Shown piece after piece: positions 52,440-61,141 of a stretch of 64,000 nt of DNA (its first letter is position 1; each line of letters begins with the position of its first letter). The DNA lies in NCBI GenBank assembly GCA_963784805.1, contig CAWASR010000009.1:124001-188000 (forward strand), in the 5' to 3' direction. Origin of the DNA: Roseiarcus sp963784805 (GTDB lineage Bacteria > Pseudomonadota > Alphaproteobacteria > Rhizobiales > Beijerinckiaceae). Both the position numbers and the translations under genes were made by a program. The notes below the pieces were generated by a model. It did no database searches. It worked only from the letters and a program-made list of their open reading frames with translations, and was not told the origin of the DNA.

Positions 52440-53831
52440 ATGCCTGCTCGTCGCCAGCCAGTCGTCGTCATCAGCTACGCCCGTGAGGACGAGCCCGAGA
52501 ATCCCGCCGTGGGCGAGGTCCGATGGCTTTCGTTCGTGACCGACCATCTTCGGCCGGCGAAAGAAACCGGCGCGTTCGACATCTGGATCGATGAGATCGC
52601 GCCAGGCGCCGATTGGGACGAGGAAAGAGAGCGGAAACTGCGCGCCTGCGACATCTTCGTCCTGCTCGTCTCTCCCCATTCGCTGGCGTCCGGCGTCGCA
52701 GGCAAGGCGATCGCGATCACCCGCGAGCGCCAGGCCAAGGGCGAGGGCGTTTGTTTCTATCCTTTATTGATGACGCCGACGCCCGAGACCGCGCTCGAAG
52801 CGGCGCGCGATCAAAACTTGCGGCCGGGCGACGGCAGGCCGTTCTCGATCTGCTCAGGGCGGGAGCAGACCCGGCAGATGCTGGACGCAGCCGACGAAAT
52901 CGTGGACGTCGCGACCCGGATGAGGGGGTCGAGGAAATGGCGGTCTCGATCGCGGCGGCTCCCGCCGGCGCCGCTCGCGCGGCGGACGTCGTCGACGCTG
53001 CGCCCCGCCGCCGATCGCGCCGTCGCCTACAGCCCCAGCGACCAGAATTCGCTCGAAGTCTGGCTCGGGGAGCAGAGCCCCAAAGACATCGTCGCCCTCG
53101 CCGTCCGGACGGCGCTGCGGGGGGCGCCGCTGGCGATTCGAATGAAATCCAAGGGGCCGAGCACAAGAGACGCCGCCCCGTTCCTGGTCGCGACCAGCGC
53201 CCTTTTTCGGGCCTACGCGCTGGCGCGGATCGCCGCCAAATATCCGGCCCGCGCCAATGAGTTGCACGCCGCCGCTCAGGCCGCCGCCACGCGCGTCGCC
53301 GCAGCGCCCGCCGCAGCCGCCGCTTCAGCCGGCGCCGGTTCCGCCAGCGCCGGCGGCCTCGGCGCCCTCGCAGCCGCGCTGACCGCCGCTCTCGCCGCCG
53401 CCGACGCCGCCGCTCCCATCGCGCCTTTGGCTTCGCCAGGCGCCGCGCTCTTCGCCGCGCCCGTCGCCGCCTCCTTCAGCGCCGACGCGGCTGCCTTCGT
53501 GGCTGCCGTGGCCGCCTTCGATCCGGCGGCCCGGAGGGAGATTCGCGCCGACGCGTTGGCGCTGCGGAAGATGGGGGCCGACAGCCTGGCTGACTTGCCT
53601 CTGCAGTCTCATAACCCCCCGTCCTGGGCGAAAGATGATTGGGAGAGTCTGAAAGCGGCGCTCCCGAGCGACGAAGGCTGGGACGTCTGGATCGAATGGT
53701 ACGAGGAGCGCCTGCGCGGCGGCTCGCGCGGCGAGGCCTATGAACTCGTCTTCGCCAGCGCGCCGCAGGAGGTCTGGGACCAGGGCCCTGCGGCGGCGAA
53801 CGCCTGGATCCGCGCGCATCTGCCGCGATGA
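52440..53831 (+). CDS. TIR-domain protein, copy 2
   Basis: 463 residues, paralogous to the upstream gene over its full length. TIR domain: VVVISYAREDEPENP (8-22), WIDEIAPGADWDEERERKLRACD (49-71), SPHSLASGVAGKAIAITRERQ (78-98). At the place where relatives carry the catalytic glutamate it has Ala90. The middle again is Ala-rich (about 275-370) and the C-terminus DWESLK...WDVWIEWYEERLRGGSRGEAYEL...WDQGPAAANAWIRAHLP is almost identical to copy 1. Residues 155-185 are basic and differ from copy 1. Start ATG 52440 fits a normal TIR N-terminus. Confidence 0.85.
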   Translation: MPARRQPVVVISYAREDEPENPAVGEVRWLSFVTDHLRPAKETGAFDIWIDEIAPGADWDEERERKLRACDIFVLLVSPHSLASGVAGKAIAITRERQAKGEGVCFYPLLMTPTPETALEAARDQNLRPGDGRPFSICSGREQTRQMLDAADEIVDVATRMRGSRKWRSRSRRLPPAPLARRTSSTLRPAADRAVAYSPSDQNSLEVWLGEQSPKDIVALAVRTALRGAPLAIRMKSKGPSTRDAAPFLVATSALFRAYALARIAAKYPARANELHAAAQAAATRVAAAPAAAAASAGAGSASAGGLGALAAALTAALAAADAAAPIAPLASPGAALFAAPVAASFSADAAAFVAAVAAFDPAARREIRADALALRKMGADSLADLPLQSHNPPSWAKDDWESLKAALPSDEGWDVWIEWYEERLRGGSRGEAYELVFASAPQEVWDQGPAAANAWIRAHLPR

Positions 53832-54024
53832 CCGGCCGCCCGAGCGTTCCGGCGTCCGACCCCCGCCGCCGATTCTTCCTTACCTTTCCTGAGATTGGCG
53901 TCCTGCGCCGAGCCGGCGGACGCGCTCGCGAAATTCCGTGTATTTGAGTCCTTCGCTTTGTCGCGGCTTGCCCGCGCCTCGCGCCTTTGGCAACGATCTG
54001 GCCGCAAATTGGGGGGCCGCCAAC

Positions 54025-55029
54025 GTGATTGTCGTTCACTACGTCGACAAGCCGCAGGACGCCGGGGAGACGGCGGATGCGATGCCGGTGGCGCGAGAAA
54101 TCCTGGAGCCTGCCGAGCCGATTCCGCCCGCCGCCGTCTGGATCGACATGATCGAGCCGACGGTCGACGAGGACCAGAAGGTTCAGCACTATCTCGGCTG
54201 CAAGATTCCGACCCGCGCCGACCCGGACTTCGCCGAGCCGCCCGAGGCCCATTATGCGGAAAACGGCGTGCGCTATCTGCATGCGAGCGTCATCAGCGAG
54301 GCCAAAGACACCCCCGACGTCACCGGCGTCACCTTCGTGATTCTCAACTCGACGCTGGTCACGGTGCGCTACGACGCCAGCGATTCGTTCGAGATTTTCG
54401 GGCAGAAGCTCTGCCGGTCGTGGGGTCGCGCGCTGCAGCCGGATGCGGTGGCGGTCGGCCTCGTCAACACCATCGTCAACCGCTCGGCGCAGGCGCTGGC
54501 CAAGGTGGGCGAGAACCTCGACGTGATCGGAGCCGCCGTCTTCAGGGTCACGGGCGACATTGGCAGCCGCAGCAAGATCTATTCCGACACCCTCGACGCC
54601 CTCGGCCGCGAGGACGAGCGCATCTCCAACCTTCGCGAAAGCCTGCTTTCGCTCGAGCGGCTGTTGCTGTTCCTGTCGGCGGAAGGGCGGATCGAAAAGG
54701 CGTCGAAGCCGGTGCGGGAGGCGACGAAATCGGCCTTGCGCGACCTTCAGTCGCTGGAGGAGGACGCCAGCTTCAAGGCGCAGAAGGTGCAGTTCCTGCT
54801 CGACGCCACGCTCGGCTTCATCAATCTGGCGCAAAACGACATCATCAAGCTGTTCTCGGTGCTCGCCGTCATCTTCATGCCGCCGACCCTGATCGCCTCG
54901 ATCTACGGTATGAACTTCAAGGCGATGCCGGAGCTCGACTGGCCCTGGGGCTATCCGTTGGCGCTCGTGCTGATGGTGTGCGCGGCGGTCGTGCCCTATG
55001 TGTTTTTCCGATGGAAGAAATGGCTGTAA
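54025..55029 (+). CDS. corA: CorA-family magnesium/divalent cation transporter
   Basis: 334 residues from GTG 54025, which follows GGGGGG at eight bases and gives the expected N-terminal length; the open frame extends 29 codons upstream. Long cytoplasmic alpha/beta and helical domain, then two membrane helices at the C-terminus with the selectivity signature YGMNF and a cytoplasmic basic end (FFRWKKWL). Probably imports Mg2+ or Co2+/Ni2+ as a pentamer. Immediately downstream of the TIR pair; functional link is not implied by sequence. Confidence 0.9.
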   Translation: MIVVHYVDKPQDAGETADAMPVAREILEPAEPIPPAAVWIDMIEPTVDEDQKVQHYLGCKIPTRADPDFAEPPEAHYAENGVRYLHASVISEAKDTPDVTGVTFVILNSTLVTVRYDASDSFEIFGQKLCRSWGRALQPDAVAVGLVNTIVNRSAQALAKVGENLDVIGAAVFRVTGDIGSRSKIYSDTLDALGREDERISNLRESLLSLERLLLFLSAEGRIEKASKPVREATKSALRDLQSLEEDASFKAQKVQFLLDATLGFINLAQNDIIKLFSVLAVIFMPPTLIASIYGMNFKAMPELDWPWGYPLALVLMVCAAVVPYVFFRWKKWL

Positions 55030-55063
55030 GTGATTATAAAACGGTCCTTTAGCGCTTATGGCT

Positions 55064-55245
55064 CGTCATGGCCGGGCTCGTCCCGGCCATCCAGGCGGTT
55101 CGCGTGGGACCGCAGCGGCGCGTTCTATGGGACAATCTTAAGCGCAGGGTGATCTTAAGTGTAGGGTGATCGACGAAAAGTCCTCCGTGCTTTGGGCTAT
55201 CGCCGCATGACCGCGCAGATGACCGGGACAAGCCCGGCCATGACG
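55064..55245. mobile_element. 182-bp MITE-like element with 23-bp terminal inverted repeats
   Basis: Left end CGTCATGGCCGGGCTCGTCCCGG (55064-55086) and right end CCGGGACAAGCCCGGCCATGACG (55223-55245) are inverted copies with one mismatch. Between them a 17-base sequence, ATCTTAAGYGYAGGGTG, is tandemly duplicated (about 55135-55170). The ends themselves are imperfect palindromes (ATGGCCGGG...CCCGGCCAT). Such palindromic intergenic elements are abundant in many Rhizobiales; no ORF inside, so it is non-autonomous. Confidence 0.7.
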
Positions 55246-55315
55246 ATGAGAATTCGCTGCAATGCTGGAGGAAAGCAATTTAAGCTATTGATTCACTGTT
55301 ATTATAGGTAAACGC

Positions 55316-56677
55316 TCACCCAACCTGGAACCACGTCGCCACCCCCGCCGCCCGGTGCTCGGGGATGGCGGATTCGAGCGGCCATTTGCCGGGATTGTCG
55401 GCGACGAAGGCGATATGGGCGGTGCGGCCGGGCTGGATCAGGATGGTGTCGCGCCAGTAGGGCTCCCAGCCGTCGTCCATCGCGTGCAGTAGCCGCGCGA
55501 CATGGCCGCCGAGCCGCATCGCCTGCACCGCCGCGGTCTTGTTGGCGAGCGCGAACACGGCCGGCGCGCCCAGCGGAATGGCGACGGCGGGCTTGGGCGC
55601 CCAGTCGATGAAAGTGACCCCATTAACCGCGAACGGCGCCGAGCCGCCGCCAGAAATGGCGCAATCGAAGCGCTTGGCGACTTCGAGGCCGATCTCTGCC
55701 GGCAGCAGCGGATTGGCGATCAGGCGCGGCGGATCGGTTCGCGCGGGGACCGGCTCGCCCTCGGCGGCGATGGCGACGAACGGCCGGTCGGCCGCTCCGG
55801 CGTCGCCCTTCAGCGTGAGGCCGGCGGCCGCTCCCGGCTCGGGCGGCATGTCGAACATCAGTTCAAATCGCGCCCCCGGACCGATCGGAAACTGGCCGCG
55901 CAGGGGCTCGAACGGCGCGCTCGGCTGGCCGTCGACGGCGACGATCAGCGATTTCGCGCCCTCAACCGCGATCGAGGCGATCAGCGCCGTCGCGGCGTTG
56001 CCGAGCCGAAGCCGGACGCGAGCGCCCGGGCGGGCGGTCAGTTTCAATGGCGGACGGGCGTTGTTGGCGAGGACGAGGGCGCCCTTGCGTCCGGCCCCGC
56101 GGGCGAGCGCGGGATCGGCGAAGTCGTTCTTGATCTGGCCGCGCGCGTCCACGCTCCAGTCCGACAACACGACCGCAAGGTCGAGATCGACGTCGGGCTT
56201 GACCGCCTCCTCGACGATGATCGGCCCGAACATCCCGCGCCCCTGCTGGCCGGCGTCGGTCGCTCCGGCATGCGGCAGATAGAGATTGAAGCCGGAATCG
56301 GGCGCGACCAAGCGAATGTCGGCGCTGCCGCCGGGCGCCAGCCGCGCCCCGGTGAGACCGCCGTAGCCGGCGTCGGCGTTGGCGGTCCGAAGGCCGGGAA
56401 AGCTCAAGGAGGTCGGCTCCGCCAGCCGGTTGACGAACCTGATCTTGAGCGCCTCGCCCGTCTTGAGCCGCAACAGCGGGCCCGGCGTCGCCCCGGCGTA
56501 AGCATAGGTCGCGGCAGGCTCGGCCGGGAGCGGGGCCAGCGCAAGCCGCGACGGCGCGGCCTCGAGGATGAGCGGGCCGTCCGCCGCCGGGGCGGGAGCG
56601 GCCGCGCGCGCGGGAACGATTCCCCACGCCGTCGCCGCCAGTCCGCCCCCGAGCGCGGCGCGCCGGGTCAGCCGCAT
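55316..56677 (-). CDS. Multicopper-oxidase-fold protein lacking the usual copper ligands
   Basis: 453 residues, Tat signal (TRRAALGGGLAATAWGI, 4-20). Three cupredoxin-like domains in the order of bacterial multicopper oxidases. But the four ligand motifs are degenerate: LHWHG is replaced by LSFPG (91-95), the second (WxHxH) by LYLPH (132-136), HxxHxH by AMRLGGH (386-392), and HCHxxxHxxxGM by SAIPEHRAAGVAT (436-448). It therefore probably does not hold the T1/T2/T3 copper set and is not an ordinary laccase-like oxidase. Exported, folded before secretion. Function unknown. Confidence 0.75.
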   Translation of the reverse strand: MRLTRRAALGGGLAATAWGIVPARAAAPAPAADGPLILEAAPSRLALAPLPAEPAATYAYAGATPGPLLRLKTGEALKIRFVNRLAEPTSLSFPGLRTANADAGYGGLTGARLAPGGSADIRLVAPDSGFNLYLPHAGATDAGQQGRGMFGPIIVEEAVKPDVDLDLAVVLSDWSVDARGQIKNDFADPALARGAGRKGALVLANNARPPLKLTARPGARVRLRLGNAATALIASIAVEGAKSLIVAVDGQPSAPFEPLRGQFPIGPGARFELMFDMPPEPGAAAGLTLKGDAGAADRPFVAIAAEGEPVPARTDPPRLIANPLLPAEIGLEVAKRFDCAISGGGSAPFAVNGVTFIDWAPKPAVAIPLGAPAVFALANKTAAVQAMRLGGHVARLLHAMDDGWEPYWRDTILIQPGRTAHIAFVADNPGKWPLESAIPEHRAAGVATWFQVG

Positions 56678-56767
56678 GACTTGCGTCCCATTGCTGGACG
56701 CTGCGTCTGGCGCGGGAATTGCTGTAATGCGACTTGCGGCGTCGAGGGCGCACCCTTGCGTAAATTC

Positions 56768-56920
56768 ATGTTATCCTTGGGAACGGCCGCCGCCGCTCTC
56801 GCTCTGGCGCGCGTGATCTTCGCGCCGCTCTTCTTAGCCGAGCCGGCGGATCACGCAACCACACTATTGCTCGCCAGCGGCCTGTTCACCATCGCGCTTG
56901 CCGCCGTGGTGCGCGACTGA
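56768..56920 (+). CDS. Small hydrophobic protein (50 aa)
   Basis: 50 residues from ATG 56768 (MLSLGTAAAALALARVIF..., ending AAVVRD), with two hydrophobic segments. No strong ribosome-binding site and no known family; divergent from the multicopper-fold gene. May be real or chance. Confidence 0.35.
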   Translation: MLSLGTAAAALALARVIFAPLFLAEPADHATTLLLASGLFTIALAAVVRD

Positions 56921-57029
56921 GCGCCGCGCGGGCGCGCTTCCCGCGCCTGTTTTTTCTGTGGCGTCGCGCAGGCAAGCTGATATAGAGCGCGCCCGAAGCG
57001 AAGGCGTCCCGTCTCAGTGGCGCTTGAAC

Positions 57030-57114
57030 GCGGGCGTGGCGGAATTGGCAGACGCGCCGGATTTAGGTTCCGGTGATGAAAGTCGTGGGGGTTCGAGTCC
57101 CTCCGCCCGCACCA
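57030..57114 (+). tRNA. tRNA-Leu (anticodon UAG), including encoded CCA
   Basis: Acceptor GCGGGCG pairs with CGCCCGC before ACCA; D-arm GGCGGAATTGGCAGACGCG; anticodon stem CCGGA/TCCGG around loop TTTAGGT giving UAG; a long variable arm; T-loop GGTTCGAGTCC. Length and long variable arm identify class II tRNA-Leu reading CUN codons. It precedes tig, a common alphaproteobacterial arrangement. Confidence 0.97.
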
Positions 57115-57209
57115 CCCGCGAATCCGGGCCGGCGCAAAACGGCGTATTGGCGACAGAGAAAACCGGCTAAGAGGGACCTTGGCCAGAAGACGACAAGGCG
57201 GATTGGACC

Positions 57210-58625
57210 ATGCAAGTGACAGAGACGCTGAGCCAGGGGCTCAAGCGCGAATATGACATTTCCCTCCCGGCGAGCGATCTTGCCGCCAAGCTCAACGGGC
57301 AGCTCGCCGACCTGAAGGCGAAAATCCGCATTAACGGCTTCCGGCCGGGCAAGGTGCCGGTCGAACACCTGCGGCGGGTCTACGGCAGGTCGGTGATGGC
57401 CGACGTCGTGCAGGAGGCGATCGCCAGCGCGAACAAGAAGATCGTCGACGACAACGGCCTGCGGTTGGCCCGCGAGCCGCAGGTCGAGCTGCCGACCGAT
57501 CAGGCGACGATCGACGCGGCGCTGGAGGCGCGCGGCGATCTCAACTTCAAAGTCGCGCTCGAAGTGTTGCCGGCGTTCGAGATCGGCGACTTTTCGCAAA
57601 TTACGCTCGAACGGCCAGTGGCGGACGTCGAACCCGCCGATGTGGAAACCGCGCTCGATCGTCTGGCCGAGGACCGTCGGACCTATGCCGACAAGGCCGA
57701 AGGCGCCAAAGCCGAGAACCACGACCGCGTCACCGTCGATTTCGAAGGGACGATCGACGGCGTTCCGTTCGAGGGCGGCGAAGGCAGGGACATTCAGGTG
57801 GTGCTGGGCTCCAACACTTTCATTCCAGGCTTCGAGGATGCGCTCGTCGGCGTCGCCGCGGGCGAGAAGCGCATGGTCCACGCGACCTTCCCGGAGGCTT
57901 ACGCGGTGCGCGCGCTCGCAGGCAAGACCGGCGCGTTCGATGTGACGGTCAAGGCTGTCGCGGCGCGCGAGGCTTTCGCCATCGACGACGAATTCGCCAA
58001 AAGCCTCGGCCTCGAGAGCCTCGACAAGCTGAAGGAGATGATGCGCGACCGCATCCTCGCCGACTACGCGCGCGCCTCGCGCGAGAAGGTCAAGCGCCAG
58101 CTGCTCGACAAGCTGGACGGTCTCTATTCGTTCGAATTGCCGGAGGGACTGGTCAGCCAGGAGTTCGAGTCGATCTGGACCCAGGTGACGCGCGAACAAC
58201 AGGCTGCCGGCCGCAGCTTCGCCGACGAGAACACCACGGAAGAGGCCGCGCGGGCCGACTACCGCAAGATCGCCGAACGCCGGGTGCGCCTCGGGCTCCT
58301 GCTCGCCGAGGTCGGGACCAGGGCGGAGCTGAAAGTCTCCGACGAGGAGATGACGCAGGCGCTGATCGCCCGGGCGCGGTCCTATCCGGGGCAGGAAAAA
58401 CAGGTCTGGGATTTCTACCGCAACAACAATCAGGCGCTCTCGGAACTGCGCGCGCCGATCTATGAGGAGAAGGTGGTCGATCATATCCTGGGCCTCGCCA
58501 GGGTCGAGGACCGCAAGGTGACCAAAGAGGAACTTCTCAAACCGGTCGACGACGACCTGCCGACGCAGCCGGCCGACGGCGAACTTCCGCCCGGGCTCGC
58601 CGACGGCGAACCGCCGCCGGCCTGA
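57210..58625 (+). CDS. tig: Trigger factor
   Basis: 471 residues. Ribosome-binding N-domain with the signature GFRPGKVP (about 45-52), a PPIase FKBP domain (VDFEGTIDGVPFEGGEG... 182-260) and the helical chaperone C-domain. Ribosome-associated chaperone and peptidyl-prolyl isomerase. C-terminus is Pro/Asp/Gly-rich (repeated PPG/LADGE-like end), a feature of alphaproteobacterial Tig. Upstream of clpP-clpX in the usual order. Confidence 0.96.
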   Translation: MQVTETLSQGLKREYDISLPASDLAAKLNGQLADLKAKIRINGFRPGKVPVEHLRRVYGRSVMADVVQEAIASANKKIVDDNGLRLAREPQVELPTDQATIDAALEARGDLNFKVALEVLPAFEIGDFSQITLERPVADVEPADVETALDRLAEDRRTYADKAEGAKAENHDRVTVDFEGTIDGVPFEGGEGRDIQVVLGSNTFIPGFEDALVGVAAGEKRMVHATFPEAYAVRALAGKTGAFDVTVKAVAAREAFAIDDEFAKSLGLESLDKLKEMMRDRILADYARASREKVKRQLLDKLDGLYSFELPEGLVSQEFESIWTQVTREQQAAGRSFADENTTEEAARADYRKIAERRVRLGLLLAEVGTRAELKVSDEEMTQALIARARSYPGQEKQVWDFYRNNNQALSELRAPIYEEKVVDHILGLARVEDRKVTKEELLKPVDDDLPTQPADGELPPGLADGEPPPA

Positions 58626-58746
58626 TCGAAGGCGCAAGGCCGACATCGGCCCGAGCGCCGCGGCGGCCGCCCCTTTTCGGCTGGGCGCAGGGCGCCTATC
58701 TAGAGCGTTGGCGTCCGCCGACTAATTCCCGCGAAAGAAATGACCT

Positions 58747-59388
58747 ATGCGCGATCCCGTCGACTATTACTATAACCAACTCGTCCCGATCGTGATCGAG
58801 CAGTCGGCGAGGGGCGAGCGGTCATTCGATATTTTCTCGCGCCTTTTGCGCGAGCGCATCATCTTCGTGATCGGCCCGGTCGAGGACGTGTCGGCGTCGC
58901 TGGTGGTGGCGCAACTTCTGTTCCTGGAGGCCGACAACCCGAAAAAGGAAATCGCGCTTTACATCAATTCGCCCGGGGGCGTGGTCACCGCCGGACTTTC
59001 GATCTACGACACCATGCAGTTCATTCGTCCCAAAGTGACCACCATGTGCATCGGCCAGGCCGCCTCGATGGGATCGCTGCTGCTCGCGGCCGGCGAGAAG
59101 GGATCGCGCTTCGCGCTTCCCAATTCCCGAATCATGGTCCACCAGCCCTCCGGCGGGTTTCAGGGCCAGGCCTCCGACATCCAGCGGCACGCCGAAGACA
59201 TCCTCAAGGTCAAACGCCGCCTCAACGAGATCTACGTCCATCACACCGGGCAATCGTTCGAAGCCATTGAAAGGACGCTGGATCGCGATCACTTCATGTC
59301 GGCTGAAGAAGCCAAGGCCTTCGGGATCGTCGATGAAGTGACGATGAAGCGCGTCGTGGAGCCTGAAGAGGTCAAGGCGCCGGCTTAA
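58747..59388 (+). CDS. clpP: ATP-dependent Clp protease proteolytic subunit
   Basis: 213 residues. Catalytic Ser107 in GQAASMGS, His in MVHQPSGG and Asp in the DRDHF segment; oxyanion SPGGVVTAGLSIYD. Forms the tetradecameric barrel used by ClpX and ClpA. A short propeptide-like N-terminus (MRDPVDYYYNQ) precedes the mature chain. Between tig and clpX in the standard tig-clpP-clpX order. Confidence 0.97.
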   Translation: MRDPVDYYYNQLVPIVIEQSARGERSFDIFSRLLRERIIFVIGPVEDVSASLVVAQLLFLEADNPKKEIALYINSPGGVVTAGLSIYDTMQFIRPKVTTMCIGQAASMGSLLLAAGEKGSRFALPNSRIMVHQPSGGFQGQASDIQRHAEDILKVKRRLNEIYVHHTGQSFEAIERTLDRDHFMSAEEAKAFGIVDEVTMKRVVEPEEVKAPA

Positions 59389-59625
59389 AGTTGGGCTCGA
59401 TATCGGCCAACCGGCGGGCGCTCCCGATGATTTTTGCGGCGTGGACTTGATTTTGCATGGAATTTGATGGTTGCTAGCCGGACAGCAATCCGCGCGCGTC
59501 GCCGTTGGGGGCGCGCGCTGGGAATGCGGGTCAAAGGCTACGGTTCGTTAGGGTGGTTTGTTTAGGCTGCGCGTTCGGGTGTCGACAAGACGCTTCGACG
59601 CAACCGGCCTCAATGGAGAAAAACG

Positions 59626-60879
59626 ATGGCCAAGGCCGACGGCGACGCAAAGAATACGCTGTATTGCTCCTTCTGCGGCAAGAGCCAGCATGAAGTGCGC
59701 AAGCTTATCGCCGGACCAACCGTGTTCATCTGCGATGAGTGCGTCGAGCTATGCATGGATATCATCCGTGAGGAGAGCAAGACTGCGCTCGTTAAAAGCA
59801 AGGATGGCATCCCGACTCCGCGCGAAATCTGCACGGTTTTGGATGATTACGTGATCGGGCAGCCGCAGGCCAAGCGCGTATTGTCCGTTGCGGTCCACAA
59901 TCATTACAAGCGGCTCAATCACGCCACCAAGCACGGCGACGTTGAACTGGCGAAATCCAACATCCTGCTGATCGGCCCGACCGGTTCGGGCAAGACCCTG
60001 CTCGCCCAGACGCTGGCCCGCATCCTCGACGTGCCGTTCACCATGGCCGACGCCACCACCCTGACCGAGGCGGGCTATGTCGGAGAGGATGTCGAAAACA
60101 TCATCCTGAAGCTGCTGCAGGCCTCGGACTACAATGTCGAACGGGCGCAGCGCGGCATCGTCTATATCGACGAGATCGACAAGATCAGCCGCAAGTCCGA
60201 CAATCCCTCGATCACCCGCGACGTGTCGGGCGAGGGGGTCCAGCAGGCGCTGCTGAAGATCATGGAGGGCACGATCGCGAGCGTGCCGCCTCAGGGCGGG
60301 CGCAAGCATCCCCAGCAGGAGTTCCTGCAGGTCGACACGACCAACATCCTGTTCATCTGCGGCGGCGCGTTTTCCGGCCTGGAGCGCATCATCTCGGCCC
60401 GCGGGAAGGGCACCTCGATCGGATTTTCGGCCAAGGTTCAGGCTCCCGACGACCGCCGCACCGGAGAGGTGTTCCGTCAGGTCGAACCCGAGGATCTGCT
60501 GAAGTTCGGCCTCATCCCCGAATTCGTCGGCAGACTGCCCGTCATCGCGACGCTCGAGGACCTCGACGAGGACGCGCTGAAGAAGATATTGACGGAGCCG
60601 AAGAACGCGCTGGTGAAGCAGTATCAGCGCCTGTTCGAAATGGAGAGCACCGACCTCACCTTCCAGGACGAGGCGCTGGTCGTGGTCGCCAAGAAGGCGA
60701 TCGAGCGAAGAACGGGAGCCCGGGGCCTGCGTTCGATCATGGAGGGCATTCTGCTCGACACGATGTTCGAGCTGCCGGGTCTCGATGGCGTCGAGCAGGT
60801 CGTGATCGGTCCTGAAGTCGTCGAAGGAAAGGCGCGCCCGCTCTACATCTACGCCGAGCGCGCCGAGCGCGCGAGCTAA
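59626..60879 (+). CDS. clpX: ATP-dependent Clp protease ATP-binding subunit ClpX
   Basis: 417 residues. N-terminal zinc finger YCSFCGKSQHEV...FICDECVELC (four cysteines), AAA+ domain with Walker A GPTGSGKT (about 117-124), the pore-loop GYVGEDVE, Walker B and the arginine-finger region. Unfoldase that feeds substrates to ClpP; in alphaproteobacteria it also controls CtrA and cell-cycle proteins. Confidence 0.97.
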   Translation: MAKADGDAKNTLYCSFCGKSQHEVRKLIAGPTVFICDECVELCMDIIREESKTALVKSKDGIPTPREICTVLDDYVIGQPQAKRVLSVAVHNHYKRLNHATKHGDVELAKSNILLIGPTGSGKTLLAQTLARILDVPFTMADATTLTEAGYVGEDVENIILKLLQASDYNVERAQRGIVYIDEIDKISRKSDNPSITRDVSGEGVQQALLKIMEGTIASVPPQGGRKHPQQEFLQVDTTNILFICGGAFSGLERIISARGKGTSIGFSAKVQAPDDRRTGEVFRQVEPEDLLKFGLIPEFVGRLPVIATLEDLDEDALKKILTEPKNALVKQYQRLFEMESTDLTFQDEALVVVAKKAIERRTGARGLRSIMEGILLDTMFELPGLDGVEQVVIGPEVVEGKARPLYIYAERAERAS

Positions 60880-60899
60880 CGCGGCGCCATTTCTGGCGA

Positions 60900-60928
60900 C
60901 TTGAAAGTCACGCGTTCGCAGCCCATGT
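60900..60928 (+). promoter_or_regulatory. Heat-shock (RpoH/sigma-32) type promoter of lon
   Basis: CTTGAAA at 60900-60906 and CCCATGT at 60922-60928 are separated by 15 bases, a close match to the alphaproteobacterial RpoH consensus (CTTGAAA, then CCCATNT). It lies about 210 bases before the lon ATG, directly after clpX. Heat induction of lon is expected. Confidence 0.7.
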
Positions 60929-61141
60929 TGCGGATGACGCGCGATTCTCGCGACGCAAACTGGGTACGGGATTTGCATCGCGGCGGTCGCAACGTCTCCG
61001 CTAGCGCAGTAATCGTGCGGGGTGCGTAAGCGGCGGGCAAGGCAGCTGAATTTCAGGGCAAGGTCCGCCGGCGGGCGTCGTCAGCATAAGGATTGAGGAG
61101 CGGGCTGACATGCCGGCTCCACAAGAATCGGGGACAAACCC

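Noticed and set aside
59389..59625. RpoH or strong sigma-70 promoter upstream of clpX
   Set aside because: CTTGATT at about 59448 has no convincing -10 partner at the right spacing.
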